Positions 1 to 5,286 of a stretch of DNA of 5,286 nucleotides are shown one piece after another. Both the position numbers and the translations under genes were made by a program. Each line of letters opens with the position of its first letter. The stretch's first letter is position 1. The stretch is from an uncultured Collinsella sp. (GTDB taxonomy: Bacteria; Actinomycetota; Coriobacteriia; Coriobacteriales; Coriobacteriaceae): contig URTD01000134.1 in NCBI GenBank assembly GCA_900550735.1, positions 1 through 5,286 on the forward strand, in the 5' to 3' direction. The notes under the pieces were generated by a model that worked only from the letters and a program-made list of their open reading frames with translations, was not told where the DNA came from and did no database searches.

Positions 1-235
1 CGCCGCCCGAAACAACCGTCACTCCCGCCTCGACCGCCACCTTTGCCGCAAGCTCTGCCACGGCAAGACCATACGGCGAGGCCTTTCGCGCGCCGATGAT
101 GGAGAGCGCGGGCGTCGAAAGCGCCTCGGGGTTGCCGCGCACATAGAGCGTCTGAGGTACATCAGAAAGCTCCAAAACGGTCTCGGGATACAACGCGTCA
201 CCTGGATGCAGCTCGAAGGTCCCCTCGGCCATCAT
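1..235 (-). CDS. dprA: DNA-processing protein DprA, N-terminal part (3' end outside window)
   Basis: DprA binds single-stranded DNA entering the cell during transformation and loads RecA on it; it is also widely kept in bacteria not known to be competent. The visible 78 residues match the start of its Rossmann-like domain: YPETVLELSDVPQTLYVRG (residues 16-34) is the family's 'YP..L......P..LyvrG' stretch, IIGARKASPYG (46-56) is the conserved IVGtR..s.YG strand-turn, and the window ends in VVSGG (74-78), where the family continues into its glycine-rich SGxAxGID motif. The ATG at 233-235 overlaps the comM stop as ATGA and has AAGGAGG five bases upstream; a second ATG follows directly (230-232). 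The protein begins only about 15 residues before the YP motif, whereas Bacillus subtilis DprA has roughly 80 residues there, so the N-terminal SAM-like helical domain appears to be missing. It is the last visible gene of the yraN-comM-dprA cassette. Identity is secure; full length is unknown. Confidence 0.93.
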   Translation of the reverse strand, partial: MMAEGTFELHPGDALYPETVLELSDVPQTLYVRGNPEALSTPALSIIGARKASPYGLAVAELAAKVAVEAGVTVVSGG

Positions 236-1755
236 TGGTCCCTCCTTCCCTGGTACATCGCCGCCTCGAGCACGTGGTCCTGCGTCACTTGCTCGCTCTC
301 GGCGACATCTGCGATCGTGCGCGCAATGCGAACCAGGCGCACGATGCCACGCCCTGTGAGATGCGTGCGTTTGGACAGACCGAGTACGCATTTCTCGGCA
401 GCATCATCGAGCTCAAAGGTCGAAACGACGCCGTCAATGGACCGCGTCTCGTCATCCTCGGCCTCGGCATCCGCATCGTCCATACGAGACTCGCGCCAGG
501 TGCGAAAAGCGCGACCGCGCACAACGTAGTCACGTAACTCGGCCGACGACATACCCTCCGCGCCCTCGATAATCACCTGGGGATCGGGACGGGTCACATC
601 GATCATCATGTCGATACGGTCGGCCAAAGGACCGCGCAGCTTTGCGCGATAGCGCTCGACCATCGATGCCGAGCAGCGGCACGGCACCTCGCGGTCGCCC
701 AAAAAGCCGCAGGGGCAGGGATTGCTCGCAGCGAGCAGCTGAAAGCGCGACGGGAAGGTAAAGGCCCCGTCGACGCGTACGATCCTCACATAGCCGCGTT
801 CGATGGGCTGACGCAGCGTCTGCAGCACACCCGTGGGAAACTCGGCAAGCTCGTCCAAAAAGAGCACGCCGCCATGAGCAAGGCTAATCTCACCCGGGTG
901 CACCGGGCGCCCGCCGCCGATAAGGCCTGCGGTCGAAATACTGTGATGGGGGCTTCGAAACGGCCGATGACCTGCCAATAAGCCATCGATGTTCTCGCCC
1001 AAGACCGAATGGATGCACAGTGCCTCCTGCTGATCCTCAACGGAAAGCTCAGGCAGAATGCCAGTCATACGGCGCGCAAGCATCGTCTTGCCCGATCCCG
1101 GGGACCCGATCATAAGCAAACCGAGCTCACCCGCTGCCGCCAGTGCCATGCCGCGTTTGGCAACCTCCTGCCCCAGCACGTCGGCATAGTCGAGTTCGGG
1201 CTCAAAAGTAGCCTCCACACCCTCGGAATCCAGATAATGCCGCGCGGCATCGCCCATGCCATGGGCAAGCTGAGACAAATGATCTATGAATCCGCAATCC
1301 ACGCCCGCGAGTGGCACATGCTGGTCTGATCTGCCGGCGATAAAAGACAGCCCCAAATCACGCGCCAATAACTGAAACGCCACCTCGCCCTTGACGGGAA
1401 GCACCGTACCGTCCAAGCCAAGCTCACCGGCGATAAGACAACGATCGAGGTTGTCGTGGGGAATCTGACCATCGGCCGCCAATACCGCGATGGCGATGGG
1501 AAGATCAAAGCCGCTACCGGTCTTGCGAATATCGCCAGGTGCCAGATTGACCGTAATGCCCGAGCGTGGGATCTCGAACCCGGCGGAGCGCATCGCACAG
1601 CGAATGCGACCACGCGACTCCATCACCTCCATACTCGGGATGCCGAGCATCTGAATGCCCGGAACGCCGCCGGCAAGCGAGACCTCGACCGTGACGTGAA
1701 TCGCCTCGACGCCGCGGATGCAGGCCGCGTGAACGGCAAACGTCTCGAACGCCAT
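232..1755 (-). CDS. comM: ComM / YifB family Mg-chelatase-like AAA+ ATPase
   Basis: In Vibrio cholerae ComM is a hexameric helicase that drives branch migration while transformed DNA is integrated; older annotations call the family YifB, a putative Mg chelatase or Lon-like protease. The product is 507 residues, matching E. coli YifB (about 506). The N-terminal ChlI/Lon-like domain spans about residues 20-140 (GVPGIQMLGIP at 30-40, NLAPGDIRKTGSGFDLP at 70-86). The AAA+ core has Walker A GSPGSGKT (217-224), Walker B GVLFLDE (296-302), sensor-1 region LLAASNPCPCG (340-350) and GPLADRID (375-382) with the putative arginine finger. Four cysteines (347, 349, 359, 361) form the family's presumed metal-binding cluster. 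The C-terminal helical domain carries LTGRGIVRLVRIART (466-480). The ATG at 1755 shares a base with the yraN stop (TGATG) and has AGGGG five bases upstream. The frame stays open upstream into yraN, but that stretch is arginine-rich and unlike the family. An acidic insert (residues 426-437) precedes the C-terminal domain. Confidence 0.96.
   Translation of the reverse strand: MAFETFAVHAACIRGVEAIHVTVEVSLAGGVPGIQMLGIPSMEVMESRGRIRCAMRSAGFEIPRSGITVNLAPGDIRKTGSGFDLPIAIAVLAADGQIPHDNLDRCLIAGELGLDGTVLPVKGEVAFQLLARDLGLSFIAGRSDQHVPLAGVDCGFIDHLSQLAHGMGDAARHYLDSEGVEATFEPELDYADVLGQEVAKRGMALAAAGELGLLMIGSPGSGKTMLARRMTGILPELSVEDQQEALCIHSVLGENIDGLLAGHRPFRSPHHSISTAGLIGGGRPVHPGEISLAHGGVLFLDELAEFPTGVLQTLRQPIERGYVRIVRVDGAFTFPSRFQLLAASNPCPCGFLGDREVPCRCSASMVERYRAKLRGPLADRIDMMIDVTRPDPQVIIEGAEGMSSAELRDYVVRGRAFRTWRESRMDDADAEAEDDETRSIDGVVSTFELDDAAEKCVLGLSKRTHLTGRGIVRLVRIARTIADVAESEQVTQDHVLEAAMYQGRRDQ
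241..247 (-). promoter_or_regulatory. Shine-Dalgarno site of dprA, inside the comM 3' end
   Basis: AAGGAGG on the minus strand lies five bases before the dprA ATG at 235. It is read in the comM frame as part of the codons for its last residues (GRRDQ), so the comM C-terminus also encodes the dprA ribosome-binding site. This supports the short DprA start and translational coupling. Confidence 0.8.
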
Positions 1756-2240
1756 CACGACCCCTGCCAATCGAACGCGTTGTACTGATGCTCGATCTCG
1801 GCGATATGCCCGCCGCGAATGGTGACACCCACGGCATCGAAGCGAATCGCCTTGAGCGGATAATGCTCCATGAGATAGCAACTTGCGATGCGGCGGTAGC
1901 GGCGTTGCTTTTGGGCGTCCACGGCTTCCTCGGGAAAGACCCGCGTGGTGCAATCCAGGGCGACGCGTCTGGTCTTGACCTCGGCCATCACCACGACATC
2001 GTCGAGCTCATCAAGCAGCACCAGATCGGCCTCGCCCTCGGTGCAACGATAACCCTGTTCCAGCAAGGTGTAGCCGCGCTCGTTAAAGTAGTCGATGGTG
2101 ATCAGCTCGCCCAGCATGCCCAGCTCGCGGGGACTGAGTCCCTTGATAAACTCGGGCGTCATCGCCCCGCAGTCGAGCTCGCCGTTTTCCCAACGCTCCT
2201 TGAGCCGCTGCGTCTTGCTCTTTTTGCTTGCGGCACTCAT
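1755..2240 (-). CDS. yraN: YraN family (UPF0102) predicted endonuclease-fold protein
   Basis: The family has a restriction-endonuclease-like fold and no firmly established function; it is repeatedly found beside rnhB, comM and dprA, which suggests a role in DNA processing. The 161-residue product carries the family core: LGMLGE (40-45) with the conserved acidic residue E45, GEAD (69-72) with D72, and MAEVKTR (85-91) containing the E-V-K of the PD-(D/E)xK nuclease signature (E87, K89), followed by the Q110/K111 region. All expected active-site positions are present. The start at 2240 is chosen because AAAGGAG sits five bases upstream; the open frame extends to 2372 but would run through the rnhB terminator. 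An N-terminal segment of about 38 residues, rich in lysine at its beginning (SKKSKTQRLKERW), precedes the core, making the protein longer than E. coli YraN (131). It is the first gene of the coupled cassette, ending in TGATG overlap with comM. Confidence 0.93.
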   Translation of the reverse strand: MSAASKKSKTQRLKERWENGELDCGAMTPEFIKGLSPRELGMLGELITIDYFNERGYTLLEQGYRCTEGEADLVLLDELDDVVVMAEVKTRRVALDCTTRVFPEEAVDAQKQRRYRRIASCYLMEHYPLKAIRFDAVGVTIRGGHIAEIEHQYNAFDWQGS

Positions 2241-2338
2241 GGGGTCTCCTTTCCCGCACACTGCATTGCCCCGATGATGAGGGCACCTTTCATGCGGGTA
2301 AGTACCGGAAGCAAACCAAAAGCTGACCAAATGCCAAC
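2241..2338 (-). other. Intergenic leader upstream of yraN, promoter not clear
   Basis: This stretch separates the rnhB terminator from the yraN start and should hold the promoter of the yraN-comM-dprA cassette. The best candidate I can see is TTGGCA (2332-2337, close to the -35 consensus) with a 17-base spacer to a poor -10, TTGCTT (2309-2314). This is weak, and no operator or riboswitch-like fold stands out. The only firm element is the yraN Shine-Dalgarno AAAGGAG at 2246-2252. Confidence 0.3.
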
Positions 2339-2380
2339 AAAAAACGGGCCGTACGCAACAATCACGTTGCACACGGCCCG
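2339..2380 (-). terminator. Rho-independent terminator after rnhB
   Basis: Read on the minus strand, arms 2366-2380 and 2345-2359 form a 15-bp stem, with CGGGCCGT pairing ACGGCCCG and GCAAC pairing GTTGC. Two central G-U pairs exist only in the minus-strand RNA (they are A/C mismatches on the plus strand). The loop is six bases (2360-2365) and six T follow directly (2339-2344). It begins about 50 bases after the rnhB stop and separates rnhB from yraN. Confidence 0.93.
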
Positions 2381-2429
2381 CTACCAGCAGGTTTATAAAA
2401 CGCCAGGGGTCCCTGTCTCCACAATTGAC

Positions 2430-3218
2430 CTAGAAAAGGCGCTCAGTCTGCAGAAAGTTTCCGCAAAAGCTCACGCGGTGCAGCGGACAAAGTCCATGTT
2501 TGCGAATCGCCTCGATGTGCTCGGGGCTTGCGTAGCCCTTCGACTCGGCTAGATGATACTCGGGGTACTCGGCGTCGTACTCGACCATCATCTCGTCACG
2601 CGTGACCTTGGCCATGATGGACGCCGCGGCGATGCAGGCGATTTTGGCATCGCCCTTCACCACGTCGCGCTCGTTGGGAACGGCGCCCAAGGGGTTGCCA
2701 TCCATGAGGACGCAGTCGGGTTCAAGTCCCGTATCGGCCACGGCGCCCGCAACGGCGGTACGGATAGCACGGGCCATGCCCATCTCATCGATATCCTTCG
2801 GCGCAATATGGCAAAAACCGATCGCCGTCGCCACCTCGGCAATCTTCACTGAGAGCAACTCTCGGCGCGCCGGCGTGAGCTTTTTGGAATCGTTGATACC
2901 CCAAACGTGCGGCTCCATAGGAAGACAGACGGCGCACACCGTCAAAGGACCGGCCACCGATCCGCGACCCACCTCGTCGACACCAACGACCACCCCATCG
3001 CCGCCAAGCTCATGCATAAGCTCGTACATGTCATTGACGCGCTCGCGCTCGGCAAGCTCTTTGGCATGGCGTTTGAGGGCGCGTTCACAAGCCTTGATCA
3101 CCTGCTGGCGCGGGTCCTCGCGATAATGCTCCACGAGGGCGGGAATCTCCTCAAACGTAGCGCTCGCCAACTCACCGGCAACCTGCGATGCCGAAACCGA
3201 GCTCGTCATGTTGGCCAT
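2430..3218 (-). CDS. rnhB: Ribonuclease HII
   Basis: RNase HII cuts RNA in RNA-DNA hybrids and starts removal of single ribonucleotides misincorporated in DNA. The 262-residue product has the four acidic metal ligands of type 2 RNase H: D81 and E82 in VDEVGRG (80-86), D173 in LMDG (171-174), and D208 in AKVTRDEMM (203-211). The GRG substrate motif (84-86), the DSKKL stretch (110-114) and the GY pair (228-229) near the C-terminal H-bearing region are also present. An approximately 70-residue N-terminal segment containing DPRQQV resembles the extension of Bacillus subtilis RNase HII (255 residues), so the length is normal for that subgroup. The start at 3218 is chosen because AAGGAGG lies seven bases before it; an in-frame ATG at 3236 would place that Shine-Dalgarno inside the gene. 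It lies between two rho-independent terminators. The lepB gene usual between rplS and rnhB in actinobacteria is absent. Confidence 0.97.
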   Translation of the reverse strand: MANMTSSVSASQVAGELASATFEEIPALVEHYREDPRQQVIKACERALKRHAKELAERERVNDMYELMHELGGDGVVVGVDEVGRGSVAGPLTVCAVCLPMEPHVWGINDSKKLTPARRELLSVKIAEVATAIGFCHIAPKDIDEMGMARAIRTAVAGAVADTGLEPDCVLMDGNPLGAVPNERDVVKGDAKIACIAAASIMAKVTRDEMMVEYDAEYPEYHLAESKGYASPEHIEAIRKHGLCPLHRVSFCGNFLQTERLF

Positions 3219-3225
3219 ACCAGGC

Positions 3226-3232
3226 CCTCCTT
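3226..3232 (-). promoter_or_regulatory. Shine-Dalgarno site deciding the rnhB start
   Basis: AAGGAGG on the minus strand lies seven bases before the ATG at 3216-3218. It favours this start over the in-frame ATG at 3234-3236. The site partly overlaps the perfect palindrome TTGCATGCAA at 3231-3240. Confidence 0.85.
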
Positions 3233-3247
3233 GCATGCAAATCAGAT

Positions 3248-3277
3248 AAAAAGAAGGGCCACCCGAAGGTGACCCTT
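3248..3277 (-). terminator. Rho-independent terminator after rplS
   Basis: On the minus strand AAGGGTCACC (3268-3277) pairs with GGTGGCCCTT (3254-3263) around a TTCG loop closed by C-G, the very stable cUUCGg tetraloop. One U-G pair in the stem is a C/A mismatch if read on the plus strand, so the element works for minus-strand RNA. A run of five T (3248-3252) follows after one C. It lies about 35 bases past the rplS stop. Confidence 0.92.
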
Positions 3278-3311
3278 GTGTCCAAACGAGTGGACAGACG
3301 CTGCGATCTTC

Positions 3312-3653
3312 TTAGCGCTTCTCGGGGATGCGAGCAGCCTTGCCCACCTTGTCGCGGAGGTAGTACAGCTTGGCGCGACGGACGCGACCATGACGAACGA
3401 CCTCGAGCTTGGCGATCTTGGGGCTGTGAAGCGGGAAGGTACGCTCAACACCGACACCGAAGGACATCTTGCGGACGGTGAAGGTCTCGCGGGCACCGGC
3501 GCCGGCCATGCGGATGACGTCGCCCTGGAAGACCTGGATGCGCTCGCGGTCGCCTTCCTTAATGCGGTAGTGAACCTTGACGTTGTCGGCGACGCGAACC
3601 TGAGGAATGTCCTCGCGGATCTGCTGACGCTCGATTGCGCGGATGTAATCCAT
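3312..3653 (-). CDS. rplS: 50S ribosomal protein L19
   Basis: L19 is a protein of the large ribosomal subunit located at the interface with the 30S subunit. The 113-residue product has normal length (E. coli about 115) and is conserved throughout: REDIPQVRVADNVKVH (13-28), IQVFQGDVI (39-47), ETFTVRKMSFGVGVERTFP (56-74) followed by LHSP (75-78), and the basic C-terminal signature GRVRRAKLYYLRDKVGKAAR (89-108). The ATG at 3653 is preceded by AAGGA (3661-3665) with a seven-base spacer; a TTG two codons upstream (3659) is less well placed. Transcription likely starts from the promoter at 3723-3750 and ends at the 3248-3277 hairpin, giving a mainly monocistronic message. The usual neighbours rpsP, rimM and trmD are not directly upstream; ppdK is. 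Confidence 0.98.
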   Translation of the reverse strand: MDYIRAIERQQIREDIPQVRVADNVKVHYRIKEGDRERIQVFQGDVIRMAGAGARETFTVRKMSFGVGVERTFPLHSPKIAKLEVVRHGRVRRAKLYYLRDKVGKAARIPEKR

Positions 3654-3677
3654 GTGCAATTCCTTACTCTTCTAGAG

Positions 3678-3701
3678 GTGCCGTACCACCTTGGCCGGCA
3701 C
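3678..3701 (-). promoter_or_regulatory. Hairpin in the rplS 5' leader, possible autoregulatory element
   Basis: In the minus-strand RNA GTGCCG (3696-3701) pairs with CGGCAC (3678-3683). The helix continues with GCC/GGT (3693-3695 with 3685-3687, one G-U), leaving a bulged A (3684) and a five-base loop. A weaker 4-bp stem CTCT/AGAG (3667-3677) follows next to the Shine-Dalgarno. Ribosomal protein leaders for L19 are described in Firmicutes; whether this one binds L19 is inference. Confidence 0.45.
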
Positions 3702-3722
3702 GTAGTTGAACAAACGTATTCG

Positions 3723-3750
3723 AGTATACACGCGCGGGTTTCTGCTGCAA
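3723..3750 (-). promoter_or_regulatory. Sigma70-type promoter for rplS
   Basis: TATACT (3723-3728) matches five of six -10 bases. TTGCAG (3745-3750) is a partial -35 (three of six) with a 16-base spacer. The AT-rich stretch just upstream (3753-3766) could serve as an UP-like element. The start would fall near 3716, giving a leader of about 60 bases before rplS. The position fits, because ppdK transcription is expected to end before it. Confidence 0.6.
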
Positions 3751-3796
3751 GAACAATTTTTTACGCAGACAAAAAGACAAAACCCGCACATGATAA

Positions 3797-3824
3797 CCGC
3801 CCGCCTCACGAATGAGGCGGGCGG
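3797..3824 (-). terminator. Strong hairpin after ppdK, probable terminator
   Basis: CCGCCCGCCTCA and TGAGGCGGGCGG form a perfect 12-bp stem around a four-base loop (TTCG on the minus strand, positions 3809-3812). It lies about 40 bases after the ppdK stop. The bases that follow on the minus strand (TTATCATGTG) are a poor T tract; T-rich runs appear only further on (around 3771-3782). It could be an inefficient terminator or an mRNA 3'-end stabiliser. Confidence 0.6.
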
Positions 3825-3862
3825 CATGAAGGGGGCTACGCTAGGCGTCTATACCCAAAACG

Positions 3863-5286
<1,424 letters not shown>

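Noticed and set aside
236..391. Upstream ATG at 391 as a longer start for dprA
   Set aside because: It lies inside the comM C-terminal coding region and adds an Arg/His-rich sequence unlike the DprA N-terminal domain; the ATGA start has an ideal ribosome-binding site.
1756..1953. Longer comM start at 1953
   Set aside because: The added 66 residues are an out-of-frame reading of yraN, and the family's conserved N-terminus begins exactly at the ATG at 1755.
1788..2552. Long plus-strand open frame of 254 codons spanning yraN and the intergenic region
   Set aside because: It is antisense to yraN and rnhB, crosses a terminator, and its composition looks like a GC-rich shadow frame with no recognisable domain.
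2716..2732. Plus-strand stretch resembling a tRNA T-arm (CGGG, TTCAAGT loop, CCCG)
   Set aside because: No acceptor, D-arm or anticodon arm surrounds it, and it lies antisense within the conserved core of rnhB.
2602..3126. Plus-strand open frame of 174 codons opposite rnhB
   Set aside because: It is a shadow of RNase HII, which carries all its catalytic residues on the minus strand; there is no protein-like motif in the plus frame.
3279..3296. Small hairpin TGTCC/GGACA between the rplS stop and its terminator
   Set aside because: A 5-bp stem with an eight-base loop is weak and not clearly functional beside the adjacent strong terminator.

Overview
The window holds a GC-rich bacterial chromosomal segment in which every credible gene lies on the minus strand. 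The gene order and protein sequences point to an actinobacterium. The order rplS - rnhB - yraN - comM - dprA is the actinobacterial arrangement (compare the Mycobacterium tuberculosis Rv2904c-Rv2896c cluster). The GC level, the short leaders and the pyruvate, phosphate dikinase next door would suit a gut Coriobacteriia member such as Collinsella. That genus guess is inference from pattern and was not tested by any search.

In transcription order (right to left) the layout is as follows. (1) 5284-3863: the C-terminal half of pyruvate, phosphate dikinase (ppdK), cut by the window edge, followed by a strong 12-bp hairpin at 3797-3824. (2) 3750-3654: a sigma70-like promoter and a short structured leader, then rplS (ribosomal protein L19, 3653-3312) and a rho-independent terminator at 3248-3277. 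(3) rnhB (RNase HII, 3218-2430), followed by a second rho-independent terminator at 2339-2380. (4) A tightly coupled three-gene cassette: yraN (2240-1755), comM (1755-232; stop and start overlap as TGATG) and dprA (235 to beyond base 1; overlap ATGA).

Functionally, L19 sits at the 30S/50S interface of the ribosome. RNase HII removes ribonucleotides and RNA-DNA hybrids from DNA. YraN is a predicted nuclease-fold protein, ComM is a hexameric AAA+ branch-migration helicase, and DprA loads RecA on incoming single-stranded DNA. The last four genes thus form a DNA-processing and recombination (competence-type) neighbourhood. PPDK is a separate carbon/energy-metabolism unit.

I found no sign of a mobile element, CRISPR array, tRNA/rRNA, phage gene or undescribed defence system. 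This is an ordinary core-genome region. Points worth a second look are the apparently N-terminally short DprA, the missing lepB between rplS and rnhB, an rnhB gene boxed in by two terminators without an obvious promoter, a structured rplS leader, and an acidic insert in ComM.
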